From: an uncultured Steroidobacter sp.
GTDB lineage: Bacteria; Pseudomonadota; Gammaproteobacteria; Steroidobacterales; Steroidobacteraceae
NCBI GenBank assembly: GCA_946478975.1
Contig: CAMLEO010000003.1
Span: 1 to 64,000 of the forward strand
Reading direction: 5' to 3'
Length of the DNA: 64,000 nt
Shown: one piece after another, positions 37,468 to 46,513 of the stretch
Position numbering within the stretch: the first letter of the stretch is position 1
How the letters are laid out: each line of letters begins with the position of its first letter
The notes under the pieces: generated by a model
Databases searched by the model: none
The model's input: only the letters and a program-made list of their open reading frames with translations
What the model was told of the DNA's origin: nothing
Translations under genes and position numbers: made by a program

Positions 37468-38217
37468 TCAGACGCGCCATCCTCTCAAGCGATTCCCGCC
37501 ATCGCAGCTGATGATCTCGGAAGTGATGAACCGTGCCGCGTCCGAAGCGAGAAATACACCTAGGGCGGCGATGTCGTCGGCGGTGCCATTCAACTGCAAC
37601 AATTGCTGGCCCTGGATGCGCTCGTAAGTACCCGGAGGCAGGCTGGCGCGAGACGCGGGCGTTTCCATGATGCCCGGCGCGATCGCGTTGACGCGGATGC
37701 CATCGCGCCCGAAGGTGCTCGCCATCCCGTAAGTCATGGCGTTCAAGGCCGCCTTGGTCACGCCATAGGCCGTCGCCGGTACGTAGCTCGCCATCGAGGA
37801 AACATTCAATACCACGCCCTTCGCGTTGGCGAGCGGCGTGCGCAGCGCCTGGGCGAGCAACAGCGGCGCCACCGTATTGATCGAAAGAAAACGTAACCAC
37901 TTGGCTTGATCCAGACTCTCGAACGCGTGCGCCACCTCGCCGTAAGCAATGGCCGCGTTGTTGACCAGCACATCCAGGCGTTCGTGCCGTCGAGCGATCT
38001 CGGCGGCAAACTGTTGAATGTCACTTTCTGCGCCAAGATCAACTCGATGAGCCGAGCACTGAGCGCCCTGCTCCCGCAGCGTTGCCGTGATTCCTTCGAG
38101 ACCTTGCTCATCGATGTCCGTGAGGATCAACGCTGCGCCAGCAGCGGCGAAATGGCGTGCGAACGCCTGGCCCATGCCACCCGCCGCGCCTGTGATCACG
38201 ACCCATTTGTTCGCCAC
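37468..38217 (-). CDS. Short-chain dehydrogenase/reductase
   Basis: A 249-residue SDR starting at a GTG with GGAG upstream. TGAAGGMG at residues 9-16, NNAA in place of NNAG, Ser in NVSSMAS, and Tyr/Lys in TAYGVTKAAL. An Asp after the second strand (TDIDEQG) suggests NAD. It lies between the sulfotransferase gene and the crotonase gene, same strand, 17 and 35 bp away. Confidence 0.85.
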   Translation of the reverse strand: MANKWVVITGAAGGMGQAFARHFAAAGAALILTDIDEQGLEGITATLREQGAQCSAHRVDLGAESDIQQFAAEIARRHERLDVLVNNAAIAYGEVAHAFESLDQAKWLRFLSINTVAPLLLAQALRTPLANAKGVVLNVSSMASYVPATAYGVTKAALNAMTYGMASTFGRDGIRVNAIAPGIMETPASRASLPPGTYERIQGQQLLQLNGTADDIAALGVFLASDAARFITSEIISCDGGNRLRGWRV

Positions 38218-38234
38218 CGCTGCTACTCCAGACG

Positions 38235-39389
38235 TCAGCCCTCGGGCTCAACGTCATACTCGGACAGATATCGTTCGAACATCTTGCGCACCTGGTCCGG
38301 CGCGAGTCCAAACTCCGCGAGCTTGTACTCATGTTTGCCGAACTTGTCCTGCGGATTGTCGGCCAGCCAGGTGCGCATGGCGGATTCCGCCTCCGGCGTA
38401 AACTCATCATTGAGCGCGCGATACAACGTGCGCATCGTTTCAAGCGGAGCCCGCATGAGATCGGCATAGTGAACATCGATGATGCGTTCGCGCCCGAGCC
38501 GCGCCCGCGAATTCATGATCCGATCGGCATGCTCGACCGCCTGCCACGAATAGTTTTGCGCAATCCATTTCAGGTCCGGCTTCAAGCCGAACGCGCTGCT
38601 GCCCATTTTCATCAGGCTGCAGAAGGAGCCGGTGGCAGTGAGCGGGTCGCGATGCGTCCACACCAGCCGCGCGTCGGGATACACGGTGAGCAATGTTTCC
38701 AGCCACAGCGCGTGCGAGGGTTGCTTCAGATTCCATACACCCGGCGCGTCGGCCTGCAGAACCTGCAGGAAGCGCTTGTGATATCGATACGTCGATGCCA
38801 GGTCGGCGCGCTGGAACAGCCAATCGCGATAGTTGGGCAGCTTGCCGCGGCTTTCCCACATCAATGCTTTGAAATCGGCATTGATGAAGAACATGCATTC
38901 GTTCGGGTAGATCGCAGAGTTGCGATAATACTTGCCGGCCTCCGGACGCGCGGCCAACATCTTCCGCTCCATTTCCAATCGCGCGAGCGCACGCGGATCC
39001 GTGTAGAGCGAATCCTTGGTCGGCGGCGGCACGGGATCGTCAATCTCCCACGTGAGCGGTGAGCGGCGCGCCGGATCGGCGGCAAGCAGATTGCTGAGCA
39101 ATGTGGTGCCTGTGCGCGGCACGCCGAACACGAACACCGGACGTTTGATCGGTCGCTGCAACAGCTCGGGCCGTTGCTCCAGATAACGGGTTGTCTTCAG
39201 ACGATTCGACAATGCGGCAATGATCGAGCCGCGGAAGCGCTGAATGCCGGTCTCGGGATAATCGATCTCGTTGGCATCGGCGAGCAGGATGCCCAGCCCT
39301 TCGCGGAAGCTGTCGCTGTCGAAGGTGTGCAGTCCGGTCGCTTTCTGTGCCGCTTCGATCAGCTCGTCTGCGATGAATGTTTGCGGCAT
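38235..39389 (-). CDS. Sulfotransferase (PAPS-dependent)
   Basis: A 384-residue protein of the bacterial Sulfotransfer_3 type. The 5'-phosphosulfate loop is PVFVFGVPRTGTTLLSNLLAADP near residue 95, and the 3'-phosphate-binding segment is LVWTHRDPLTATGSFCSL. It should transfer sulfate from PAPS to a hydroxyl of a small molecule or lipid. PAPS can be made by CysD and CysNC, coded about 1.2 kb away on the other strand, and an alkylsulfatase-like gene lies at 45240. That grouping argues that sulfonation is part of this pathway. The acceptor is unknown. A GGGGAAA ribosome site precedes the ATG. Confidence 0.87.
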   Translation of the reverse strand: MPQTFIADELIEAAQKATGLHTFDSDSFREGLGILLADANEIDYPETGIQRFRGSIIAALSNRLKTTRYLEQRPELLQRPIKRPVFVFGVPRTGTTLLSNLLAADPARRSPLTWEIDDPVPPPTKDSLYTDPRALARLEMERKMLAARPEAGKYYRNSAIYPNECMFFINADFKALMWESRGKLPNYRDWLFQRADLASTYRYHKRFLQVLQADAPGVWNLKQPSHALWLETLLTVYPDARLVWTHRDPLTATGSFCSLMKMGSSAFGLKPDLKWIAQNYSWQAVEHADRIMNSRARLGRERIIDVHYADLMRAPLETMRTLYRALNDEFTPEAESAMRTWLADNPQDKFGKHEYKLAEFGLAPDQVRKMFERYLSEYDVEPEG

Positions 39390-39487
39390 GCCCGATTTCC
39401 CCGTTGGTTGCGTCGATGCGATCTTCGAACCGCGCGCGGGGTTCAGGCAACGCCGATCAATTTCGAGTTCGAGCCAGAATGACGAAG

Positions 39488-40348
39488 CTAGGCCGCGCGT
39501 GCCACGCGATGCCTGAACTCACGCGGCGTTTCTCCGGTCGCGCGTCGAAACGCAAACGAGAAACTCGACGGCGACGCGAAACCGAGCGAGTAGGCAATCG
39601 ACTTCACACTGGCGTCGGTCGCGAGCAGGCGCTTGGCGTGATCGAGACGGCATTGCTCGACGTGATCGCCGATGGAACGACCGCGGCTGGCACGGAACGC
39701 ACGCGTCAGTTGCCGCACGGACAGATTGCACAGCGTCGCCAGCTCCGACAGCGTCGGCGGCTCGCGAACTTCTTTCAGCCGTTCTTCGATCCGCCGCAGC
39801 CGCCATGGAGCCAACCCGCCGCTCGCCGGTTCCTCCTCGGCGGTCTTGCAGTAACGCGCAATCTCGATCGCCACTTGCGCAACGATCAGTTCCACCAGCA
39901 CCTCGCTCGCAAAGCCAGGATGCCGCAATTCCTCGGCGAGACGCAGCAGCAGGCTGCGAACGTTGGCATCGGGAATATCCAGGCTCGCCGTCAGACGCCG
40001 GTCGGTCCATTCCAGGTCGTGCTCCAGCCATTGCCGCAGAGGCTCCGGATGCAAATGACACAGGATGGAAGTCTGCGGCGGGCCGCCATCACTCTTGGCC
40101 TGCATTCTCTCGCCGGGCGGCACCAGGAACAGATTGCCGATGCGTTCGAAGCGGTGTGGCGCCCAATGGTCGAGATAGCGGGCACGCGCGTTGCGTGGCC
40201 TCGGCGTGAGACACAGATCGAGCCAGTACATCTGCTCGTCGCGCAGGATGTTGTCGGCCGGGCCGGTCACGTGGAAATGAACCAGCTGCGCCGTCGCGAC
40301 CGGCACGCGGATCTCGGCATCGACCTTCATCAATGTTTCGGCGGCCAC
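39488..40348 (-). CDS. AraC-family transcriptional regulator
   Basis: A 286-residue protein starting at a GTG with GGGGAGAGG upstream. The two helix-turn-helix units are at the C-terminus: LSELATLCNLSVRQLTRAFRASRG and SVKSIAYSLGFASPSSFSFAFRRATGETPREFR. The N-terminal 170 residues are a sensor domain without a clear cupin signature. It is divergent from cysD and lies 98 bp before the sulfotransferase gene, so it probably controls the sulfotransferase group, the cysD operon, or both. Confidence 0.9.
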   Translation of the reverse strand: MAAETLMKVDAEIRVPVATAQLVHFHVTGPADNILRDEQMYWLDLCLTPRPRNARARYLDHWAPHRFERIGNLFLVPPGERMQAKSDGGPPQTSILCHLHPEPLRQWLEHDLEWTDRRLTASLDIPDANVRSLLLRLAEELRHPGFASEVLVELIVAQVAIEIARYCKTAEEEPASGGLAPWRLRRIEERLKEVREPPTLSELATLCNLSVRQLTRAFRASRGRSIGDHVEQCRLDHAKRLLATDASVKSIAYSLGFASPSSFSFAFRRATGETPREFRHRVARAA

Positions 40349-40445
40349 GGCCTCTCCCCGTCGTCACTTTGTCGGCCCAAGCCAAATCTGTGTCGGCTGC
40401 GGTCGGGACAACACTCAGCATCGTGAGTCGTGAACAAACATTCGC

Positions 40446-40463
40446 TCGCATTCTCGAATGCGA
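40446..40463. promoter_or_regulatory. 18-bp palindrome between araC-type gene and cysD
   Basis: TCGCATTC-TC-GAATGCGA, perfect 8-bp arms with a 2-bp centre, in the 247-bp divergent gap between the AraC-family gene (-) and cysD (+). It is unlike the TAGTCAAC regulon motif. It could be an operator for a dimeric regulator; AraC proteins more often bind direct repeats. Nothing else stands out in this gap. Confidence 0.45.
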
Positions 40464-40595
40464 CAGTCTCGATATTACGCAAGGTTGCTGCCAAACGGGA
40501 GATTGCCTCGCTACGGCCGGCTCTCATCATTCAGGCCGAGCGTCGACACTGGTCGACGTTGCCGCTGCGCGCGGTCTGATCGAGAGTTGCCGGCG

Positions 40596-41507
40596 ATGAA
40601 CGCCGAACGCCACAAGCTGACTCATCTCGAACGCCTCGAAGCCGAGAGCATCCACATCATGCGCGAGGTGGTCGCCGAGGTGGAGCGCCCGGTCATGCTG
40701 TACTCCATCGGCAAAGACAGTGCAGTGATGCTGCACCTGGCGAAGAAGGCATTCTTTCCTTCGCGTCCGCCGTTTCCGCTGCTGCACGTGGACACCACGT
40801 GGAAGTTTCGCGCCATGTATGCCCTGCGCGACCGAGCAGCCCGCGAAGCCGGCATGGAACTGCTGGTGTATCAGAATCCCGAAGCCCTGCAGAAAGGCAT
40901 CAATCCTTTCGATCACGGTCCGCTGCATACGGATATGTGGAAAACGGAAGGATTGAAGCAGGCGCTGGATCTGCATGGCTTCGATGCCGCGTTCGGCGGC
41001 GCCCGCCGCGACGAAGAAAAGAGCCGGGCCAAGGAGCGCGTCTTCAGCTTCCGCAGCGTCAACCATCGCTGGGATCCGAAGAAACAACGCCCCGAGTTGT
41101 GGAATCTCTATAACGCGCGCAAAGCCAAGGGCGAAAGTATTCGCGTGTTCCCGCTCTCCAACTGGACCGAGCTGGACATCTGGCAGTACATCCATCTGAA
41201 CCGGATCGAGATCGTGCCGCTGTACTTCGCGGCGCCCCGCCCCACTGTCGAGCGCGACGGCTTGATTCTCATGGTCGACGATGAACGCATGCGTCTGCGC
41301 CCGGGCGAAACGCCGGTGACGCGCTCGATTCGCTTCCGCACGCTGGGCTGTTATCCGCTCACTGGCGCCGTCGAGAGCCAGGCTCGCACGCTGCCCGAAG
41401 TGATCCAGGAGATGCTGCTGACCACCACTTCCGAACGCCAGGGCCGGGCCATCGATCGCGACCAGGCGGCGAGCATGGAGAAAAAGAAACAAGAGGGCTA
41501 CTTCTGA
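40596..41507 (+). CDS. cysD: Sulfate adenylyltransferase small subunit
   Basis: A 303-residue protein of normal CysD length. The PP-loop reads [16 protein letters not shown] near residue 37, followed by [16 protein letters not shown] and [16 protein letters not shown]. It forms APS from ATP and sulfate together with the CysN GTPase. The start at 40596 matches the family; the frame open further upstream has no ribosome site. It joins cysNC by a TGATG overlap. No cysH or cysI lies nearby, so the PAPS product may be meant for sulfonation. Confidence 0.95.
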   Translation: MNAERHKLTHLERLEAESIHIMREVVAEVERPVMLYSIGKDSAVMLHLAKKAFFPSRPPFPLLHVDTTWKFRAMYALRDRAAREAGMELLVYQNPEALQKGINPFDHGPLHTDMWKTEGLKQALDLHGFDAAFGGARRDEEKSRAKERVFSFRSVNHRWDPKKQRPELWNLYNARKAKGESIRVFPLSNWTELDIWQYIHLNRIEIVPLYFAAPRPTVERDGLILMVDDERMRLRPGETPVTRSIRFRTLGCYPLTGAVESQARTLPEVIQEMLLTTTSERQGRAIDRDQAASMEKKKQEGYF

Positions 41508-43414
41508 TGCGCGCCTCGGAAATGATCTATCAGCCCGACGAGCTGATTGCCCGCGACGTGTCGGCATATCTGGAATCCCATCAGCACAAGACGCTGCTGC
41601 GCTTCATCACCTGCGGCTCGGTCGACGACGGCAAGTCCACCTTGATCGGCCGGCTGCTGTACGACTCCAAGATGATCTTCGAAGATCAGCTGGCGGCGCT
41701 CGAAGCGGACAGCAAACGCATCGGCACGCAAGGCGCGAACCTCGACTTCGCATTGCTGGTGGACGGCCTTGCGGCCGAGCGCGAGCAAGGCATCACCATC
41801 GACGTGGCGTATCGTTTCTTTGCGACCGAGAAGCGCAAGTTCATCGTCGCCGACACGCCGGGCCACGAGCAGTACACGCGCAACATGGTGACCGGCGCGT
41901 CGACCGCGGACCTGGCAGTGATCCTGATCGACGCACGCAAGGGCGTGCTCACCCAGACGAAGCGTCACAGCTACCTCGCCCATCTCATCGGCATCAGAAA
42001 CATCGTGCTCGCGGTCAACAAGATGGACCTGGTCGGGTACGACCAGGCCACCTTCGATCAAATCGTCGCCGACTACTCCGAATTCGCGCGCAGCATCGGC
42101 ATCGAGCATTTCGTCGCCCTGCCGATCAGCGGCTTCAAGGGTGACAACATCACCAGCCGCTCGCCGCACATGCCCTGGTACACCGGGCCGGCACTGCTGC
42201 CGCACCTGGAAACCGTCGAGCTCGACTCGACCAGCATGCAAGCGCGGCCGTTCCACATGGCCGTGCAGTGGGTGAACCGGCCGAACCTCGACTTCCGTGG
42301 CTTTTCCGGCCTGATTTCCAGCGGCGCCGTTCAATGCGGCGACCAGGTTCGCGTGCTGCCGTCGGGCAAGACCTCGACCGTGACGCGCATTGTGACCTTT
42401 GATGGCGATTTACAACGAGCCGTCGCCGGGCAATCTGTGACCTTGACGTTAGCCGATGAGATCGACTGTTCGCGCGGCGATGTGATCGCCGCTGCGCAGG
42501 AGCCGTTGCAATCGGCAGATCAATTCGAAGCAACCGTTGTCTGGATGGACGAAACCGAACTGCTGCCGGGTCGGCCGTACTGGCTCAAGATCGGCGCGCA
42601 GACTGTTTCCGCGACCGTGCAGGCGCCGAAGTATCAAATCAGCGTCAACAGCATGGAACATCTGGCTGCGAAGACGCTGGATCTGAACGCAATCGGTGTC
42701 GCCAATCTCACGACGGGTCGGCCGATCCCGTTTGCTGCCTACGCCGAGGATCGCAACCTCGGCGGCTTCATCCTGATCGACAAGATGACTCACGCGACGG
42801 TCGCGGCCGGCATGATTCACTTTGCTTTGCGCCGTTCGCAGAACGTGCATTGGCAGACGACCGATATCGGACGCGAGCATCACGCCAGTATCAAGAACCA
42901 GCGCCCGGCCGTGCTGTGGCTCACCGGTTTGTCGGGCGCCGGAAAATCCACCATCGCCAACCTGGTGGAGAAACAGCTCGCACGCATGAACCGGCATACA
43001 TTCCTGCTCGACGGCGACAATATTCGACACGGTCTGAACAAGGACCTCGGCTTCACCGATGCGGATCGGGTCGAGAACATCCGGCGGGTCGGCGAAGTCG
43101 CGAAGCTGATGACCGATGCCGGGCTCATCGTCATCACAGCGTTTATTTCGCCGTTTCGCGCGGAGCGCGCGATGGTGCGACAGATGATGCGCCCGGGCGA
43201 GTTCTTCGAGGTGTTCATCGATACGCCGCTCGCAACCGCGGAAGCGCGCGATGTCAAAGGACTATATCGCAAGGCTCGCGCCGGGCAGCTCAAGAACTTC
43301 ACCGGCATCGACAGTCCGTACGAGGCGCCGGACGCACCCGAGCTGCACATCGACACTACCAAGATCGATCCCGAGCAGGCCGCGGAGCTGATTGTTTCCA
43401 AACTGATTCCATGA
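41507..43414 (+). CDS. cysNC: Bifunctional sulfate adenylyltransferase large subunit / APS kinase
   Basis: A 635-residue fusion. The CysN GTPase half (about 1-430) has [37 protein letters not shown] and NKMDLVGYD. The CysC APS kinase half (about 460-635) has [33 protein letters not shown] and [13 protein letters not shown]. With CysD it takes sulfate to PAPS. The fused form is common in proteobacteria. It is followed 12 bp later by an SDR, so PAPS synthesis is transcribed with catabolic dehydrogenases, which is not typical of sulfur assimilation operons. Confidence 0.95.
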   Translation: MRASEMIYQPDELIARDVSAYLESHQHKTLLRFITCGSVDDGKSTLIGRLLYDSKMIFEDQLAALEADSKRIGTQGANLDFALLVDGLAAEREQGITIDVAYRFFATEKRKFIVADTPGHEQYTRNMVTGASTADLAVILIDARKGVLTQTKRHSYLAHLIGIRNIVLAVNKMDLVGYDQATFDQIVADYSEFARSIGIEHFVALPISGFKGDNITSRSPHMPWYTGPALLPHLETVELDSTSMQARPFHMAVQWVNRPNLDFRGFSGLISSGAVQCGDQVRVLPSGKTSTVTRIVTFDGDLQRAVAGQSVTLTLADEIDCSRGDVIAAAQEPLQSADQFEATVVWMDETELLPGRPYWLKIGAQTVSATVQAPKYQISVNSMEHLAAKTLDLNAIGVANLTTGRPIPFAAYAEDRNLGGFILIDKMTHATVAAGMIHFALRRSQNVHWQTTDIGREHHASIKNQRPAVLWLTGLSGAGKSTIANLVEKQLARMNRHTFLLDGDNIRHGLNKDLGFTDADRVENIRRVGEVAKLMTDAGLIVITAFISPFRAERAMVRQMMRPGEFFEVFIDTPLATAEARDVKGLYRKARAGQLKNFTGIDSPYEAPDAPELHIDTTKIDPEQAAELIVSKLIP

Positions 43415-43426
43415 CGGGAGAGCGCG

Positions 43427-44212
43427 ATGGCGAAAGGGCTGTTCGATCTGACGGGCAAAGTCGCCGTGATCACCGGCGGCAACAGCGGCATCGGCCTGGG
43501 CTTCGCGCGAGGCATCGCCAAACAAGGCGGCAGCGTCGTGATCTGGGGCCGCAACGTGGAAAAGAACGCCGCTGCCAAACGTGAGTTGCAAGCTCTCGGC
43601 GCACGCGTGGCGACGGCACAGGTCGACGTCGCGTCCGAGCAGCAAATCATTGCCGGCTACGAGGATGTGATCAAAGAGTTCGGCCGCATCGATTGCGTCG
43701 TCGCCAATGCCGGGTTGCCGCCGCCGCGCGGCACGACCTTCGAACAATCGACCAAGGACTATCTCGCATTCATCGACATCAGTTTTCACGGCGCGTTCTA
43801 TACGCTGCGCGAAGGTGCGAGGCACATGGTCAAACGCGCCGAAGCTGGCGAGCCCGGCGGCTCGTTGATCTTCTGCGGCAGCCTGTCGATGTTCAAAGGC
43901 CTGCCGGGCAAAGTTCCTTATGCGGCATCGAAGGCTGCCATGGGCGCAGTGATCCGCACACTGGCGGTAGAGCTCGGCAAGTACGGCATCCGCGCCAACA
44001 CCGTTGCGCCCGGTTATATCAAAACGGGTATGACCGGCGCAGCCGCCGAGCTCAGCCAGGTCGATAAATATTTCGCATCCAAGACGCCCATCCCCCGCCC
44101 CGGCCATCCCGCGGACTTCGAGGGCATCGCTGCTTATCTGGCCAGCGACGCATCGTCGTTCCACACCGGCGATACCATCGTCATCGACGGCGCCTCGCTG
44201 ATCAATCTTTGA
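43427..44212 (+). CDS. Short-chain dehydrogenase/reductase
   Basis: A 261-residue SDR with GGGAGAG before the ATG. TGGNSGIG at residues 16-23, NAG in VVANAGLPPPRG, Ser in FCGSLSMF and Tyr/Lys in VPYAASKAAMG. The Arg-Asn after the second strand (WGRNVEKN) suggests NADP(H). It lies between cysNC and a zinc alcohol dehydrogenase gene, so a hydroxyl that is later sulfonated, or freed by sulfatase, may be its substrate; that is inference. Confidence 0.85.
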   Translation: MAKGLFDLTGKVAVITGGNSGIGLGFARGIAKQGGSVVIWGRNVEKNAAAKRELQALGARVATAQVDVASEQQIIAGYEDVIKEFGRIDCVVANAGLPPPRGTTFEQSTKDYLAFIDISFHGAFYTLREGARHMVKRAEAGEPGGSLIFCGSLSMFKGLPGKVPYAASKAAMGAVIRTLAVELGKYGIRANTVAPGYIKTGMTGAAAELSQVDKYFASKTPIPRPGHPADFEGIAAYLASDASSFHTGDTIVIDGASLINL

Positions 44213-44223
44213 GGAGCAACAGC

Positions 44224-45243
44224 ATGCGAATCCTCAACATTCACGGCGTCAACGATGTGAGATTGGATCCGACCGATCCGCCTCGCCCTGGTCAGAAAGA
44301 CGTGGTGATCAAGGTCAAGGCCTGCGGCGTCTGCGGCAGCGACCTCTCATATATCAAAGTCGGTGGCATTCATCGTAAACCCGGCGGCGTCACCCCGATC
44401 GGACACGAAGCTGCCGGTGAGGTCATTGTCGTCGGCTCGGCAGTCGAAGGTGTGAATGTCGGTCAACGCGTCGTCATCAATCCGATGATGACGCCCAGTT
44501 ACATCGGCAGCGGCGGCCCCGAAGGCGCGTTTACTGAAGAGCTGCTGGTTCGCGATGCGCGCGTCGGCGACAGCCTGCTGCCGATTCCCGATGACCTTCC
44601 CTACGAAGTCGCGGCCATGACTGAGCCGCTCGCAGTCGCTTTGCATGGCGTGAATCGAGCGCAGGCCAAGGCCGGCGACAAAGTCGTGGTGTTCGGGTGC
44701 GGACCGATCGGGCTCGGCATGATCGTGTGGCTGCTCGATCGCGGCGTTACAGATGTCGTTGCTCTGGACTTATCCAACGAACGTCTGGATCGTGCCAAAG
44801 CTCTCGGCGCGCGTGCAGTGATCAATCCCGGCAAGGAAGACGTTCGCGCTCGACTACTGGAATTGCACGGTTCGGCTCGTGTCTTCAGCCGCGAGGCCGT
44901 GGGCACGGACGCATACATCGACGCCGCTGGCGCGCCCAACATTCTTTCCGATGTCATCGGCATGGCGAAGTATCAATCGCGCCTGGTCGTGACTGCCGCG
45001 TATATGAAGCCGGTCGAAATCAATCTGGGAACGATGCTCACGACCGAAATGACCATCACGACTGCGGTGGGCTATCCGACGGAAATGCCGGACGTCATCG
45101 CGGCGCTGCCTCGGCTGCGCGAGAAAGTCACCAGCATGATCAGCCATCGCTTTCCGTTCAACCAGGTGATCGACGCTTTCGCCGTCGCCGGCACGCCCGC
45201 ATCGGCGAAAGTGATGGTCGAGTTTGACGGTGACGCGTCATGA
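44224..45243 (+). CDS. Zinc-dependent medium-chain alcohol dehydrogenase
   Basis: A 339-residue MDR enzyme from the ATG at 44224, chosen for the GAGGAG site 7 bp upstream. The catalytic zinc site is CGVCGSD plus GHEAAGEV, with a Glu in MTEPLAVALHG. The Rossmann motif is VVFGCGPIGLGM. The four-Cys structural zinc lobe of classical ADHs is not seen. Similar proteins oxidise polyols, threonine or cyclic alcohols. It overlaps the next gene by ATGA. Confidence 0.87.
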   Translation: MRILNIHGVNDVRLDPTDPPRPGQKDVVIKVKACGVCGSDLSYIKVGGIHRKPGGVTPIGHEAAGEVIVVGSAVEGVNVGQRVVINPMMTPSYIGSGGPEGAFTEELLVRDARVGDSLLPIPDDLPYEVAAMTEPLAVALHGVNRAQAKAGDKVVVFGCGPIGLGMIVWLLDRGVTDVVALDLSNERLDRAKALGARAVINPGKEDVRARLLELHGSARVFSREAVGTDAYIDAAGAPNILSDVIGMAKYQSRLVVTAAYMKPVEINLGTMLTTEMTITTAVGYPTEMPDVIAALPRLREKVTSMISHRFPFNQVIDAFAVAGTPASAKVMVEFDGDAS

Positions 45244-46472
45244 GCAAGCCACCGGTTGCGGACCTCGTGCTCGCCGGCGACCAGCAGCGCGAGGCTGAGC
45301 GCATCGCCGATTTCATCTTCATGGCGAAGGATATTTCCAACGCCTACCTGGTGACGACGGCCGACGGCGACGTTCAGATCAACACCGGGTTCATGGACAA
45401 CGCCGAGCGCACCAGGAGCTTGCTGGCGCCTCGGCGCACCGGGCCGTTGCGGAAGATCATCCTCACGCAGGCGCATCCGGATCATTACGGCGGCGTGCCG
45501 CTGATGCGCGAGCCAGAAACACAGATCGTCGCCGAGCGACGCTTCGTCCAAACGTGGCGCTACTTTCGCGATCTCGGGCCGTATCTCGCCCGCCGCTCCC
45601 GCAAGCTGTGGGGCGGCACGATTCAACGCAAGAACAACGCACCGCCGCCCGAAGTGGTACCGGATATCGTCGTCGATCGCCGCTATGAGTTCGAACAAGG
45701 CGGCCGGCGCTTCGAAGTGATCTCCACGCCCGGTGGCGAAGCGCTGGATTCGTTGGTCGTGTGGCTGCCGCGCGAAGGTGTCGTGTTCACCGGCAACCTG
45801 TTCGGCCCCGTGTTTCTAGCTATGCCCAACCTCGTTACCTTACGAGGCGATAAGCCACGGCTCGTACAACGATATCTCCCCTCTCTCGATACTGTGCGCA
45901 ACTTGGGAGCCGAGTTGCTGATCACCGGCCACGGCGATCCGATCCGCGGTGCGGACACGATCCGAGCGGCGCTCGACAAGATGCATGCGGCGGTTTCGTT
46001 CGTGAACGAAGCGACGATCGCGGGAATGAATGCGGGCAAGGACGTTCACACCTTGATGCGTGAGATCAAACTGCCGGACGAACTGAAGATCGGTGAGTTT
46101 CACGGCAAGGTGGCGTGGGCCGTGCGTTCGATCTGGGAGGAATATTCCGGCTGGTTCCACTACGACTCGACCACGGCGCTTTATAGCGTACCCCGCTCGG
46201 CCATCGATCGTGACATTGCCGAGTTGGCCGGCGGCGCTGCCGCGCTTGCCGAGCGTGCTAAACGCAAGCTCGACGCCGGCGAGACTGTCGCAGCCATTCA
46301 CCTGCTGGACATTGCGCTGGGCGCTGAACCCGCCAACACTGCGGCGCTGGCGGTCAAAGCGGATGCACTACGAAAGCTGCTGGCAGAATCAGGCGGGACG
46401 AATCTCAGCGAGACGATGTGGCTGAAGTCCGAGCTGAGCGCAGTCGAGGCCGGGCTGGCCAGCCCGGCCTGA
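45240..46472 (+). CDS. Alkylsulfatase-like metallo-beta-lactamase-fold protein
   Basis: A 410-residue protein. The N-terminal MBL domain has ILTQAHPDHYGG where HxHxDH is expected, so the first metal His is replaced by Gln. Later ligands are present (PGGEALDSL and ITGHGDP). From about residue 285 the sequence FHGKVAWAVRSIWEEYSGWFHYD, then RKLDAGETVAAIHLLDIALGAEP, matches the alkylsulfatase dimerisation domain of SdsA1/BDS1-type enzymes. The usual C-terminal sterol-carrier-like domain is absent. It may cleave a sulfate ester or, given the altered ligand, do another hydrolysis. It ends within a 24-bp palindrome. Confidence 0.8.
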   Translation: MSKPPVADLVLAGDQQREAERIADFIFMAKDISNAYLVTTADGDVQINTGFMDNAERTRSLLAPRRTGPLRKIILTQAHPDHYGGVPLMREPETQIVAERRFVQTWRYFRDLGPYLARRSRKLWGGTIQRKNNAPPPEVVPDIVVDRRYEFEQGGRRFEVISTPGGEALDSLVVWLPREGVVFTGNLFGPVFLAMPNLVTLRGDKPRLVQRYLPSLDTVRNLGAELLITGHGDPIRGADTIRAALDKMHAAVSFVNEATIAGMNAGKDVHTLMREIKLPDELKIGEFHGKVAWAVRSIWEEYSGWFHYDSTTALYSVPRSAIDRDIAELAGGAAALAERAKRKLDAGETVAAIHLLDIALGAEPANTAALAVKADALRKLLAESGGTNLSETMWLKSELSAVEAGLASPA

Positions 46473-46501
46473 AAAAAACGCGGGAGCTCACAACTCCCGC
46501 G
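46447..46501 (-). terminator. Terminator and 24-bp palindrome between convergent operons
   Basis: For the minus strand, an 8-bp stem (46479-46486 with 46494-46501, CGCGGGAG/CTCCCGCG) with a 7-base loop is followed by seven U (46478-46472): a classical intrinsic terminator for the operon ending at 46514. Next to it, 46447-46470 is a perfect 24-bp palindrome with half AGGCCGGGCTGG, overlapping the last codons of the alkylsulfatase-like gene; it may help stop plus-strand transcription. Confidence 0.85.
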
Positions 46502-46513
46502 CCAGGTCATACA

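Noticed and set aside
40349..40595. Possible riboswitch or small RNA upstream of cysD
   Set aside because: No conserved riboswitch core or terminator/anti-terminator pair could be recognised; only the 18-bp palindrome stands out.
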